Shown: positions 44,699 to 54,247 of the stretch, piece by piece | Layout: every line of letters begins with the position of its first letter | How positions within the stretch are numbered: the first letter of the stretch is position 1 | Assembly (NCBI GenBank): GCA_022826245.1 | Contig: JAJDVG010000008.1 | Span: 1-64,000 of the forward strand | Length of the DNA stretch: 64,000 nt | Source: Gammaproteobacteria bacterium | Lineage (GTDB): Bacteria; Pseudomonadota; Gammaproteobacteria; Steroidobacterales; Rariloculaceae | Reading direction: 5' to 3' | Position numbers and translations under genes: made by a program | The notes under the pieces: generated by a model | Told to the model about the DNA's origin: nothing | The model's database searches: none | Seen by the model: only the letters and a program-made list of their open reading frames with translations

Positions 44699-46429
44699 AT
44701 GTTCGGCGTCCAGGCGCAGCATCGCGGTGACTTCCAGTTGATCAGAACGGCCTTCTTTCTCTGTCTCCTGTTGCCCGCTGCACTATCGGCACAGACCGAC
44801 CGGCCAAACTTCCTGATCATCGTCGCCGACGATGTCGGTATGGCCGAGCTTGGGCCCTTTGGCAGCGAAATCGATACGCCGGCACTGGATGCCCTGGCCG
44901 CGGAGGGTATCCGGTTCACGAGCTTCTACGCCCAGATGAACTGCTCGCCCACCCGGGCCATGCTGATGTCCGGCACCGACAATCATCTGGCGGGCCTGGG
45001 GACGATGGGCGCCGGGCTGCAAAGCCCCAACCAGGAAGGTGTGCCGGGATATGAGGGCGTGCTCAGCGACCGCGTGGTGACCTTCAGCAGGCTGTTGAAG
45101 GACAGCGGCTACCGGACCTATGCCACCGGCAAATGGCACCTGGGGCGCTCGCCGGACAAACTCCCGGTTGCGAGGGGCTTTGACCAGGCCTTCATCCAGA
45201 CCGGCGGCGGTCCGGCCGACAGTCATTTCAATCTGAACGGGCGCGGCCCCGATGCGCGCGGCGGCTATTTCGAGAACGCGGTGGACGTTACCGGGATGCC
45301 CGTGGTGGACGACTTCTTTTCCAGCGATTTCTATACCGACAAGATCATCGAGTACTTGCGTAGCGATCCGGCGCAGGACAAGCCCTTTCTCGCCTACCTG
45401 AATTTCACTGCGCCGCACATTCCGGTGCAGGCGCCGGAGACGCACATCGACCTCTATCGCGGGCGATATGACGACGGTTACGACGTTCTGCGGGAAACGC
45501 GCCTGGCCGGCATGATCGATATGGGACTGTTCCCGCCCGGTACCGGGCTGAGTGAACGGGCGCCGACGGTCACGCCCTGGGTAGAGCTCAGCGAGGCTGC
45601 GCGGCGGATTCATGCCCGCCGCATGGAGGTCTATGCCGGCGCCATCGACAACATGGACGACAACATCGGCAAGGTGTTCGACTACCTGAAACAGGCGGGA
45701 CTGTACGAAAACACGGTCATCCTGTTCATGTCCGATAACGGTGCAGCCGGATTCTTCGGTTGGAATGAAGGGCCGGCGGCTGCCAGGTATGCCAACGCGG
45801 ACAACAGCATCGAGAACATGGGACGCGAAGGATCGGTGATGTTTTACGGGCCGGGTTGGGGGTCGGCGGGCAGCGTGCCGTTCAACCTGTTCAAGCGCCA
45901 CGCGGCCGAGGGCGGCATTCGCGTGCCGGCGATCATCGGCGGCCCCGGCGTCAGCGCCCCGGGAGCCATCAGCCACAGCGTTCTGATGGTTAGCGACGTC
46001 GCACCCACCCTGTTGGAACTGGCGGGCGTCGAGTATCCCGAAGGCTCCTACGACGGGCGGGAAATCCTGCCGCAGACCGGCAGGAGCTTTACGCGGCTAT
46101 TGAGCAATCCCGGTGCGATCGTCCACGACGAGCACGAAGTGCTCGGCCTGGAACTGTGGGGGCGAATCGCGGTGCGCAAGGGCGACTGGAAGCTGTTGCG
46201 CACCGAACCGCCGTTCCGGGACGATCGCTGGTACCTGTACAACGTGAAGGAAGATCCAGGAGAAACCACCGACCTGTCCATTACGATGCCGGCAAAGCTC
46301 GAAGAGATGACCGCCGCGTGGGAACAATTCCGAACGGAGAGCAACGTGATACCCCCGCTCAGCCTCCCGAGCATGATTCGACCCCTATGGCTGATCGACG
46401 ATTCGCCGCATCCGGATCCGATGCCATAG
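44699..46429 (+). CDS. Type I arylsulfatase-like sulfatase, secreted
   Basis: The 576-residue protein has a signal peptide (LIRTAFFLCLLLPAALSAQ) and RPNFLIIVADDVG. The CSPTR signature, with Cys82 as formylglycine precursor, is followed by the GKWHLG substrate/metal motif and SDNGAAGFFG. The open frame extends 2 kb upstream, but that part lies antisense to the RND exporter. ATG 44699 gives the shortest frame with a normal signal peptide; TTG 44738, preceded by GGTGA, would begin the signal even more neatly. Only about 30% of visible motifs match the first sulfatase, so it is a different subfamily. A terminator-like hairpin follows. Confidence 0.93.
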   Translation: MFGVQAQHRGDFQLIRTAFFLCLLLPAALSAQTDRPNFLIIVADDVGMAELGPFGSEIDTPALDALAAEGIRFTSFYAQMNCSPTRAMLMSGTDNHLAGLGTMGAGLQSPNQEGVPGYEGVLSDRVVTFSRLLKDSGYRTYATGKWHLGRSPDKLPVARGFDQAFIQTGGGPADSHFNLNGRGPDARGGYFENAVDVTGMPVVDDFFSSDFYTDKIIEYLRSDPAQDKPFLAYLNFTAPHIPVQAPETHIDLYRGRYDDGYDVLRETRLAGMIDMGLFPPGTGLSERAPTVTPWVELSEAARRIHARRMEVYAGAIDNMDDNIGKVFDYLKQAGLYENTVILFMSDNGAAGFFGWNEGPAAARYANADNSIENMGREGSVMFYGPGWGSAGSVPFNLFKRHAAEGGIRVPAIIGGPGVSAPGAISHSVLMVSDVAPTLLELAGVEYPEGSYDGREILPQTGRSFTRLLSNPGAIVHDEHEVLGLELWGRIAVRKGDWKLLRTEPPFRDDRWYLYNVKEDPGETTDLSITMPAKLEEMTAAWEQFRTESNVIPPLSLPSMIRPLWLIDDSPHPDPMP

Positions 46430-46442
46430 GCGTCGAACTGCG

Positions 46443-46466
46443 GCGCGCCGCCAGGCCGCGCTTTTT
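46443..46466 (+). terminator. Candidate intrinsic terminator after the second sulfatase
   Basis: GCGCG and CGCGC pair around a 9-base loop and are followed directly by TTTTT, 13 bases after the sulfatase stop. The stem is short. Confidence 0.45.
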
Positions 46467-46695
46467 CTCTGGCCGTGGAATTTCGTCACCCGGGCCGCGA
46501 ACTCGACACCTTGATCTCGTCGAGCCCCGACGCCCGACGATAGTTCAGTGTGCGCGCGCGCCGCTTCGCTTCCACGCGCGTGGTCTCTTCTACGCTCTAC
46601 CGTGAACCAGCGCCGTTTTGCCGTAATCACAATACCGTTCTTGCGACGGCCTGCTTCCCGAGGACCGGGCTGTCCGAAACGACAAGGTTCCAGCT

Positions 46696-47778
46696 TCAGT
46701 CCATGAGTTCGGAAAGCTTCACTCCATCCGCACTCCGCGCGCGATGCAGCGCGATTATGTGCTCGGGCTCCGACGTGAACCATGCGAATGATTGCCATGC
46801 CAATTCGCTTACGGAGCGCTTGAACGCAGAGTTGTCGCGGTCAGAGAAGGCAGTTACGAACGCCACCTGTTTCTTCGTGAACTCCGCGTCGGTCGCGATC
46901 GTCTGCAATGCCGACCTGCGCGCCTCGCTGACGGGACCGGCCGTTGCCACGACCTCAACAAACACCAGAACAGGATCGCCTGAGCCGAGATCCACGAGGA
47001 TCGCGTCCGGTAAATTACGGTCCGACTCGATTCGGAGACCGATCGCCCTGGCCAGGTCGTCATCCCTCGCCACCACCTGATTGCTGCTCTCGCTCAGCCA
47101 GATGACGCCGGGCTCTTTCAGAAATCGAGGCGCGAACTCCTCTACCACCGCCTTGGAAATGATCGAACTCGGTCCCGGAGCCATATTGCGAGTTTCGCCG
47201 TTGGGAAACGTAACCAGGACACGTCCCTCGCGGGCGACTGCACCGCGGCGCAGTATCTCGACGCGAGCCAGTGCACCACTGGACAAGTGCGCAGCTCGCC
47301 ATGCAGCGATCTCGGTGTCGAGCGCGTCCCCGACCAACGCTGGATCCAGCAAACTCGCAAAATCCTGAGCCAGCGCGTAACGCGGTTGCGGCGATGTAGT
47401 CGGCAGATCTACGCGCTCTGTAACCGCACCTGTTCGGATCAAACCGTCACGCAATGTCTCGTCGCGGATCGGCTCGCGCGTATTCGCCGCATACCATCGG
47501 CGTCGAATCGACCCCGTAGCCGGCCGTAGCGACGTTTCCGCCCAGGCTTCCCGTTCCGCGACACCAGATTCAGTGGCTTGCGCATCCGTCATGCGCGTTA
47601 CCTGATCGGGTCGCAGCCAGCGTTCAGTTCCCTCCACCGCGCCGACGTACAGCATGACGAATACCGTTTTCGCCGCGATTTCCCGGGTTACGTAGTTACG
47701 ATTGGAGGTACCTTCCGGGAATATCCCCTGTAACCGGGCATGTATGTCGGATACCGGCAGCAGTGGCGGCAAGGGCAC
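46696..47778 (-). CDS. BsuBI/PstI-family type II restriction endonuclease
   Basis: The 360-residue protein contains the PD-(D/E)xK-like LPDAILVDLGSGDPVLVFVEVV block. It is followed by TAGPVSEARRSAL, characteristic of the BsuBI/PstI endonuclease family (known members cut CTGCAG; the specificity here is inferred). The GTG start at 47778 overlaps the methylase TAG (TAGTG), giving tight coupling so that methylase is made first. The longest family members have an N-terminal DNA-recognition half, which is present here. Confidence 0.85.
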   Translation of the reverse strand: MPLPPLLPVSDIHARLQGIFPEGTSNRNYVTREIAAKTVFVMLYVGAVEGTERWLRPDQVTRMTDAQATESGVAEREAWAETSLRPATGSIRRRWYAANTREPIRDETLRDGLIRTGAVTERVDLPTTSPQPRYALAQDFASLLDPALVGDALDTEIAAWRAAHLSSGALARVEILRRGAVAREGRVLVTFPNGETRNMAPGPSSIISKAVVEEFAPRFLKEPGVIWLSESSNQVVARDDDLARAIGLRIESDRNLPDAILVDLGSGDPVLVFVEVVATAGPVSEARRSALQTIATDAEFTKKQVAFVTAFSDRDNSAFKRSVSELAWQSFAWFTSEPEHIIALHRARSADGVKLSELMD

Positions 47779-49586
47779 TACGAGTCCTCGTACGCATACA
47801 AGCGATTTACAGCTTGTTCTATGCTGGGGCGGCCAGCGCGGCTGGCCACCAGAGCCTCGACTTCCCCGAGGCTGTCAGGCGGCGGAAGCGGCAGAGCTTC
47901 GAGTTCGTACGCGGACACCGCCACGCTGCCACTGATGCAACGAAACGCCTGATCCACGGCCTCCGTATTCAGCAAGGCGGCGAGGACCGTCTGCCGCACC
48001 TTCGGGGCGCCGTTCGTCGGCTTGATCATGTTCAGGTGGTTCTCGATCACGACCGCCCGATGTTCGTCCAGAAACGACTCCGGCAGTTCGGCCGCGATCA
48101 GACGCCGACTCTGCTCCTTCGCCGTCGTTCTTTGCACCAGCACGCATGCGAAATCGGTCACCACCCAGTTTTCCCTCGGTGTCGGTGCGAAATAAGGCTG
48201 ATGGTTTCGCTTGCGCGCGCGAAACTCGAACGTACCATCCGGACGCACGGATTCCGCCCAGACCAGAGGAAACCGACCCTTGCCGGCCTGCTGTCGCAGA
48301 CCGGTCTTGTGACGGTTCCAGACGAGCGGACCGGTACTCACGCAATAGCCGTAATCGGCCAGGCGGCAAGGAAATTGTTCAAGCTGGCGAACCAGTCCGA
48401 ACTGAGATTTCGTACGCGGAACGAGCCAGGGCTGTTCCGGGACTTCGGGCAATGTGAACGATCCCGTTGCCGTCTTCTCGATGCACCCGTTGGAATCGGG
48501 AAAGATATGGTGAACGCTTGCGTCGGCACGACCGTCTCCGCGACGAAACACGGACAGCACCGTCTCTTGCAACACATCCGCGAACACTCCCTTGCGCGCT
48601 CCGACGAAGTCGATGCAGACCGGCGGTGCTTCCCTGCCCAGCAAGCCACGCAAGGCCTTGAAGTACTCGCCGGCGAGGAAGCTCGTCGGTGTGACGTACG
48701 CTATTGCGCCGCCGGGTTTCGCAAACCGCAAGGCGAGATCCGTGAACACACCGTAGAGGTTTGCATGACCAAACAGGCTCCGGCGAAATCGATCGCGCAT
48801 ACTCGGAGTCAATCGGACGCGTCCGTAAGGCGGATTGCCGACGACGAGATCGTATCGGTCAGATTCAGGTGTCTGTTCAAGGGCATCCACTGCCCGGACC
48901 ACCGGACGCAGCCTGTTCCCGGCATCGCCATAAAGTGGGTCAAGGGTCGCGTCCACAAAGACCTGCGCCATCCAGCCCGCAAACGGGTCCAATTCGAAGC
49001 CATGCAGGTGCCGCTGAATGTGCGTCAACGAGTTGTTGGCGGGCAAGCTCTCAAGACCCGCGGCCATCCGCCGCGCCGCGGCCACAAGGAATGCCCCGCC
49101 ACCGCTGGCTGGATCCAGGACCCGCGCCGAGCGCCAGTCGACACCCGCGTCCGACGCCAGATCGAGCAGCCGTTCGCACAACGCAGGCGGGGTGTAGTAC
49201 GCGCCCTGTTGCGCCCGCAATCGCGCCGGCATCATCCCTGTATACAGCGACCCGATGATGTAGCTGGCATCCTCAACGCTCAATCTGGCGGCGACCCGCC
49301 CGACGGCATCCGCCAACGGCTCGGCATGCAAAGTCAAGTCCGAATGCTCCAGTTCGAAAGGCAATTCGCGCAGTGGCCAGGGGCGCGATGACCTGGCCCG
49401 AATCTCCTGCCAGTAGGAGCGGATGACATGTATCGTTACTCGCCGTGCGAACTCGAGACGATCTTCGGGTTTTACGGAAGCCACAAGAAGGCGCGCACTC
49501 TTCGAGTGGTCCGCCAAAAAAGTGCTCAACCAGGCCGAGGAGAGTTCAGCTCTTGCCTGGCCGATATTCGCCCGTGCCGTTGCCAT
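47778..49586 (-). CDS. DNA adenine-N6 methyltransferase (BsuBI/PstI cognate type)
   Basis: The 602-residue protein has SAM-binding motif I DPASGGGAF at 158-166 and catalytic motif IV NPPYG at 251-255. It belongs to the gamma-type N6-adenine methylases. It protects the sites cut by the overlapping endonuclease. It starts 19 bases after the ribbon-helix-helix gene, giving operon order regulator, methylase, endonuclease. The N-terminal 100 residues are helical and poorly characterised. Confidence 0.9.
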   Translation of the reverse strand: MATARANIGQARAELSSAWLSTFLADHSKSARLLVASVKPEDRLEFARRVTIHVIRSYWQEIRARSSRPWPLRELPFELEHSDLTLHAEPLADAVGRVAARLSVEDASYIIGSLYTGMMPARLRAQQGAYYTPPALCERLLDLASDAGVDWRSARVLDPASGGGAFLVAAARRMAAGLESLPANNSLTHIQRHLHGFELDPFAGWMAQVFVDATLDPLYGDAGNRLRPVVRAVDALEQTPESDRYDLVVGNPPYGRVRLTPSMRDRFRRSLFGHANLYGVFTDLALRFAKPGGAIAYVTPTSFLAGEYFKALRGLLGREAPPVCIDFVGARKGVFADVLQETVLSVFRRGDGRADASVHHIFPDSNGCIEKTATGSFTLPEVPEQPWLVPRTKSQFGLVRQLEQFPCRLADYGYCVSTGPLVWNRHKTGLRQQAGKGRFPLVWAESVRPDGTFEFRARKRNHQPYFAPTPRENWVVTDFACVLVQRTTAKEQSRRLIAAELPESFLDEHRAVVIENHLNMIKPTNGAPKVRQTVLAALLNTEAVDQAFRCISGSVAVSAYELEALPLPPPDSLGEVEALVASRAGRPSIEQAVNRLYAYEDS

Positions 49587-49605
49587 GTTGTCGCCTCTCC
49601 GCCAG

Positions 49606-49803
49606 CTAGCGCTGCGCTTCGCGCCGTTCCGGAATCAGGTTCAGCGGCAATTGCAGTTCGTCGCCCTCGTTCCTTTGCAGGAACTCGACGATCGCACGGC
49701 GCCCGAGCCATGCAAGCGAAACGCTGTATTTTTCCGCCATGGCGGACAATTGGCTGTATTCGACGGCCTCGAGGTTGACAGTCATGCGGTGTGTTGCCGC
49801 CAC
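49606..49803 (-). CDS. Ribbon-helix-helix (CopG-like) regulator of the R-M operon
   Basis: The 65-residue protein has a beta strand (THRMTVNLEAVEY) and two short helices (SQLSAMAEKYSVSLAWLGRRAIVEFLQRN), the MetJ/Arc/CopG fold. GTG 49803 is preceded by AAGGGAG with a suitable spacer. Placed first in the R-M operon and directly downstream of a symmetric four-half-site operator that covers the -10, it most likely autorepresses the operon, replacing the helix-turn-helix C protein of other systems. Confidence 0.75.
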   Translation of the reverse strand: MAATHRMTVNLEAVEYSQLSAMAEKYSVSLAWLGRRAIVEFLQRNEGDELQLPLNLIPERREAQR

Positions 49804-49824
49804 CTCGCGCTCCCTTGACGTAGA

Positions 49825-49861
49825 TGCTGCGAACTGCTGCAGTGTGCAGCACCTTGCAGCA
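49825..49861 (-). promoter_or_regulatory. 37-bp four-half-site operator
   Basis: TGCTGC-N4-TGCTGCA-N3-TGCAGCA-N4-GCAGCA is a perfect nested palindrome with half-sites spaced about one helical turn apart. It covers the -10 of the promoter at 49841-49869 and lies 22 bases before the regulator start. The spacing suits cooperative binding of RHH dimers. Confidence 0.75.
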
Positions 49862-49869
49862 ATTGTCCA
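49841..49869 (-). promoter_or_regulatory. Candidate promoter of the R-M operon
   Basis: On the minus strand TGGACA (five of six -35 matches) and CACACT (three of six) are 17 bases apart. The -10 is inside the central dyad of the operator, a classic repression geometry. Confidence 0.5.
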
Positions 49870-49995
49870 CGGTGCGGTGCCGAAGGCTGATCGTGTGGCA
49901 GGTGTCGATCGTGCGCCATGCGATCGCCTTGTCGACGGGAACGAGTTTCCGCCTACAACAGGATCTCGGCTCCTGTGAGCTCCTGCGGGCTGGTG

Positions 49996-51216
49996 CTAGC
50001 CACCCGGCCCGGCGACGATCCCTGCGTCGTGAAGCTCGCCGATCCTTGCAGCCGAAAGCCCAAGCGCTTCCGCGAGCACCGCGTCGGTATCCTGCCCGAG
50101 GACCGGCGCCGGCCGCACCTGCGTACGCGGCAAAGCGCTGAAATCGATGATGCCCCCGGCTGCGCGGTGAGAGCCGATTCCCGGCTGCTCGATGTCTTCG
50201 AACAGCGGGCTCTCCGTCGAAGCGCGCGGGTCTTCGGCCAGGGCTTGCGCGAATGTCTGGTACGGTCCCCAACATGCGCCCGCGGCATCGAGCGCTGTAC
50301 GCACCTCGGCGAGGCTGCGGACGCTGAACCAGGGTTCGAGAATCTCGCCGATCGCCTGGCGTGCCGCGTAGCGCTGTTCTTCGTTGCGCAATTCGGCTCC
50401 GAGCCTGTGCTCTAGCGCGCGCATCGCCTCGGCCGTGCCGGTCGCCTCGAGCAGTGCTTGCCAATGACGGGCAGTCATCGCTGTAACCATGACCCGCCGC
50501 CCGTCAGCAGTTTCAAAGTCACGTCCGTAGCTGCCGTAGACGTCGTTGCCGGTGCGAGGACGTTCGACCCCGTTGACCTCGGCCTCGGCGACGTAGCCGA
50601 GATGGCTCAACATCGCGAACGCGGTGTCAGCCAGCGCAAGCCGCGCGAGCTGTCCCTCGCCGGTGGCGCGCCGATGCCGCTCGGCGGCCAGCAGCGCCTG
50701 TGCAGCGGAAAACCCGGCGATCACATCCCAGACGGGCATGACGTGATTGATCGGCCCTTCGTGGTCGGGCGGACCTGTCACGAAGGGAAAACCGGCTGCC
50801 GCGTTGACCGTGTAGTCGAGCGCCACCCGGCCATCGCGGCTGCCGGTGACGGCGACCATGACGAGGTCCGCGCGCTTCACGCGCAGCGCCTCGTAATCGA
50901 GCCAGCCGCGCACCGGCAGGTTGGTAATTACGAGCCCTGCGTTCGGACCGGGTCGCGTCATGAGCGCCTGCGCGATTTCGCGGCCTTCGGCTTCGCGGAC
51001 GTTGAGCATGATCGACCGCTTGCCCTTGTTGAGGCCCGCCCAGTAGAGACTCAGGCCGTCTTTCGTGACCGGCCAGCGCTGATAGTCGAGCCCTCCCCCG
51101 ACGGGATCGATGCGGATGACATCGGCCCCCATCTGTGCCAGCAGGAGTCCGCCGAGTGGCGCCGCGATGAAGGCGGACGCCTCAACGACGCGCATGTCCG
51201 TGAGGATTTCGTTCAC
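49996..51216 (-). CDS. CaiB/BaiF class III CoA-transferase
   Basis: The 406-residue protein has the family start (RVVEASAFIAAPLGGLLLAQ), the MGADVIRIDP block, and the central GTGEGQLARLALADTAFAM-like stretch followed by YGSYGRDFETADGRRVMVTAMT. It moves CoA between a CoA thioester and a carboxylic acid. GTG 51216 (VNEILTDMRVVE) is preferred to the 5' extension to 51564, which crosses the divergent promoter. It is divergent from the 2HCT/AtuA/DUF4387 genes, with which it probably forms one catabolic module. Confidence 0.9.
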   Translation of the reverse strand: MNEILTDMRVVEASAFIAAPLGGLLLAQMGADVIRIDPVGGGLDYQRWPVTKDGLSLYWAGLNKGKRSIMLNVREAEGREIAQALMTRPGPNAGLVITNLPVRGWLDYEALRVKRADLVMVAVTGSRDGRVALDYTVNAAAGFPFVTGPPDHEGPINHVMPVWDVIAGFSAAQALLAAERHRRATGEGQLARLALADTAFAMLSHLGYVAEAEVNGVERPRTGNDVYGSYGRDFETADGRRVMVTAMTARHWQALLEATGTAEAMRALEHRLGAELRNEEQRYAARQAIGEILEPWFSVRSLAEVRTALDAAGACWGPYQTFAQALAEDPRASTESPLFEDIEQPGIGSHRAAGGIIDFSALPRTQVRPAPVLGQDTDAVLAEALGLSAARIGELHDAGIVAGPGG

Positions 51217-51475
51217 AGCTTCGAGAATAGCAATGCAGGAACTGGCGCCGTGTTGTCGGCCATCAGTCCTCCCGCCCGGTACCGGTCGCTTACGGTCCAC
51301 CAACCGCGGGCTACTTTCGCATAGCTGGCCGGCGGTGTGCCAATGCCGATATCCGTTGCTTTCGTGAGGGCCGGCATTACCATCCGCGAAGCTGACGGAA
51401 TACCATGCACGTCTCCCGGGGTCGCGACGCCTCCATCGCAGGAAGGACCTTGACCCGGACGACGATGCCGGAACG

Positions 51476-52813
51476 ATGAAGCCAGCGAGCGAGATGCCTG
51501 AAACGACGACACCGAACACGGGCTTCTGGTCGCGCATCGTCGATACCCGGAAGCCTTTCGACATCGAAGGTATTCCGCTGTGGCTTTACGCGCTCAATAC
51601 CGTGCTGGCAGTCGGCATCCTGGCGCTCGGTCAGTTGCCCGTGGCGGGCGTGGCCGGCGCGTTTTCGGTGCTCTGGGCCATCGGGCTCTTCTTTTTCGCC
51701 ATCGGCGAACGGGTTCGGATTCTGAAGGCCCTGCTCGGCGGCGGGCTCGTGGTGGCGTGGGCGGGCGCTGCGTTCTTCGCGCGATGGGGGCTCATCGGGC
51801 CGGAAGATGTCGAGTATCTGCAGGCGCAGATCATCGACAACCGGTTCCTGTATTTCGTGTTGGCCGCGTTGGTCAGCAGCAGCGTGCTGAGTGTCGAGAC
51901 GGCGGTCCTGAAGCGGGCGCTCGCATCGTACGCACCCATCGTGCTGGGAGGATTGATCCTCGCGGCGGCGTTCGGGCTCTTCACCGGTACGCTGGTCGGC
52001 ATTCCCGCGGACCGCGTCGTGACCATGTTCTTCCTGCCGATCATGGGCGGCGGCGCCGGCGGCGGTGCGCTGCCCATGTCGGAAGTCTACGCGGACGTCA
52101 CGGGCGGCAGTGCGCTCGACTACTTCAATTACGCGATCGGCGTCCTGACGCTCGGCAATATCACGGCCATTCTGATAGCAGCCCTGATATACCAGATCGG
52201 AACGCGATTCCGATACCTGAGCGGCGACGGCAAGCTCGTGCGCGGAGAAGAGCAGTTTTCCGTCGGAACGGAAGCCGTCGACGAGGCGAAGGTCAACACG
52301 CACTCGGCGATGATTTTCGTCGTCTGCGTGCTGCTGGCCGGCATCACCCTCGCGACGTTCACGCCGCTGCATTTCTTCGCCTGGGTGACCATCATCGCGG
52401 TCGTATTGAACCTGACGCGAGCCGTATCGCCCGTGATGCGCGCGTCGCTGCGCAGACTGTCCGCCTGGGGCCTGAGGGCGTTTCTCGTCACGATTCTCGT
52501 CGCGTTCGGCCTGACCGCCGATTTCGACGTCATCTTCGGGCTACTGGCGCCGGGCAACCTGCTCGTCATCGTGTCCATCGTGACCGGCGCGGCCCTCGGC
52601 GCGGGCATCACGTCGCATTTCGTGAAGCTCTACCCGCTCGAAGGCGCACTGACTGGCGGGCTCTGCATGGCCGACGCCGGCGGCTCGGGAGATCTCCAGG
52701 TGCTGAGCGCGGCCCGGCGCATCGTGCTTTATCCGTATTCGCAGCTTTCCTCACGGGTCGGCGGCGCGTTCGTGCTCATACTTGCGAACTACCTGTTCGC
52801 TGTGTTCGTTTGA
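51476..52813 (+). CDS. 2-hydroxycarboxylate (2HCT/CitS-type) transporter
   Basis: The 445-residue protein has about eleven membrane helices and the two reentrant-loop signatures of the 2HCT family, GGGAGGGALPMSE in the first half and ADAGGSGDLQVL in the second. These proteins use Na+ or H+ to take up citrate, malate or related hydroxy acids. ATG 51476 is used; ATG 51494 is also possible. Followed by AtuA and DUF4387 in the same direction. Confidence 0.9.
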   Translation: MKPASEMPETTTPNTGFWSRIVDTRKPFDIEGIPLWLYALNTVLAVGILALGQLPVAGVAGAFSVLWAIGLFFFAIGERVRILKALLGGGLVVAWAGAAFFARWGLIGPEDVEYLQAQIIDNRFLYFVLAALVSSSVLSVETAVLKRALASYAPIVLGGLILAAAFGLFTGTLVGIPADRVVTMFFLPIMGGGAGGGALPMSEVYADVTGGSALDYFNYAIGVLTLGNITAILIAALIYQIGTRFRYLSGDGKLVRGEEQFSVGTEAVDEAKVNTHSAMIFVVCVLLAGITLATFTPLHFFAWVTIIAVVLNLTRAVSPVMRASLRRLSAWGLRAFLVTILVAFGLTADFDVIFGLLAPGNLLVIVSIVTGAALGAGITSHFVKLYPLEGALTGGLCMADAGGSGDLQVLSAARRIVLYPYSQLSSRVGGAFVLILANYLFAVFV

Positions 52814-52899
52814 ATCGGCGTGGCGGCCCGTGCTGAAAGTTCCACCGTATTTGCAGATGCGACAGCCCACTGCTGTCGTTCGATTCTGAGGACCATCGC

Positions 52900-54246
52900 A
52901 TGAGAATAGTTTCCCTGACCGGCGCGCTCGGCTACGGGTTTTCCATCGACGCACTGAACCGGGTGCTGGAGCATGACGTGGACCTGATCGGCGTCGACGG
53001 CGGTTCCACCGACCCTGGGCCGCACTATCTCGGCGGCGGCAAGGTCGGCTTTACGCGCGAATCCCTCAAGCGCGATCTCGAGGTCGGCATTCTTGCGGCG
53101 CTCGAGAAGAAAGTACCTTTCGTACTCGGTTCGGCGGGGCTTGCCGGCGGCGAGCCGCACCTCGAATTCATCGTGGCGCTGGTCGACGAAATCGTCGAGG
53201 AACACGAGCTCGAATTCAAGCTGGCGCTGATTCACACCGAACTCGACAAGCAATACCTGAAGGACAAGCTCAGGCAAGGCAAGATCGCACCGTTCAGCGA
53301 CCAGATCGAACTGACCGGGGCGAGCATCGATCAGAGCGCCCGCATCGTCGGTCAGATCGGTATCGAACCGTTCGTCGAGGCTCTGGAAGCGGGCGCCGAG
53401 GTCATCCTGGCGGGAAGAGCTTGCGACACCGCCATCTTCGCGGCTCTGCCGATCAGCAAGGGATATCCGCCCGGCCTCGCCTTCCACATGGCGAAGATCA
53501 TCGAATGCGGCGCGATGTGCGCCTATCCGTCGGGGGTCGATGTCGTCGTTGCCGAGATTTTCGACGATCACTTCGTGCTTGAACCGGGCGGCCTCGATCG
53601 GAAATGCACGGTCGAGCGCGTTGCCGGCCACACGCTCTATGAGCAGGCGTCGCCGATCCACATCCATGAGCCTCACGGCGTCGCGGACCTCTCCGAGTCG
53701 CGCTACGAACAGCTTACGGACCGATCGGTCAAGGTCAGCAACAGCAAGTTCGTTCCGGCAGAGTCGAAGACCGTCAAGATCGAAGGCGCGAAACTCGTCG
53801 GCTACAGGACAATATGCATCGGCGGTTCGAACGAGCCGCTTTTCGTCGAGCAGCTCGATGAAATCGTCAGCGACACGAAAAGCTTCGTCGCGGAGCAGGT
53901 GCGCGACAGCGTGACGCCCGATGACTACACCCTGAATGTGCGCGTGTATGGCGGCGCGGTGAACGGAGCCGAATATGTCGACCTCGCCTCCGCTCAGGTC
54001 GGGCTTGTCATCGATGTCGTCGGCGCGACACAGGCCATTGCCGATTACGTTCTCGCGACGGCCCGAGGCAGGATGATGCACTTCGACTACGCGGGCCGGA
54101 AGTCGACGGCCGGCAACCTGGCCTGTCCATACTCGCCGTCGGACCTGTCTCTCGGACCGGTTTACGAGTTCAGCGCCTATCACCTCGTCACCGTCGACGA
54201 CTTTTCCGAGGCCTATCGGATCGAGTATCGGCCGGTCGGTGGCTGA
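52900..54246 (+). CDS. AtuA-like (DUF1446) protein
   Basis: The 448-residue protein has the DUF1446 N-terminus (LIGVDGGSTDPGPHYLGGG), GSAGLAGGEPH and the GRACDTAIFAALP motif. AtuA is required for acyclic terpene utilisation in pseudomonads, but many homologues sit with CoA-transferases and uptake systems for unknown acids, as here. Codon overlap with the next gene is near (two bases between TGA and ATG). Confidence 0.88.
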   Translation: MRIVSLTGALGYGFSIDALNRVLEHDVDLIGVDGGSTDPGPHYLGGGKVGFTRESLKRDLEVGILAALEKKVPFVLGSAGLAGGEPHLEFIVALVDEIVEEHELEFKLALIHTELDKQYLKDKLRQGKIAPFSDQIELTGASIDQSARIVGQIGIEPFVEALEAGAEVILAGRACDTAIFAALPISKGYPPGLAFHMAKIIECGAMCAYPSGVDVVVAEIFDDHFVLEPGGLDRKCTVERVAGHTLYEQASPIHIHEPHGVADLSESRYEQLTDRSVKVSNSKFVPAESKTVKIEGAKLVGYRTICIGGSNEPLFVEQLDEIVSDTKSFVAEQVRDSVTPDDYTLNVRVYGGAVNGAEYVDLASAQVGLVIDVVGATQAIADYVLATARGRMMHFDYAGRKSTAGNLACPYSPSDLSLGPVYEFSAYHLVTVDDFSEAYRIEYRPVGG

Positions 54247-54247
54247 G

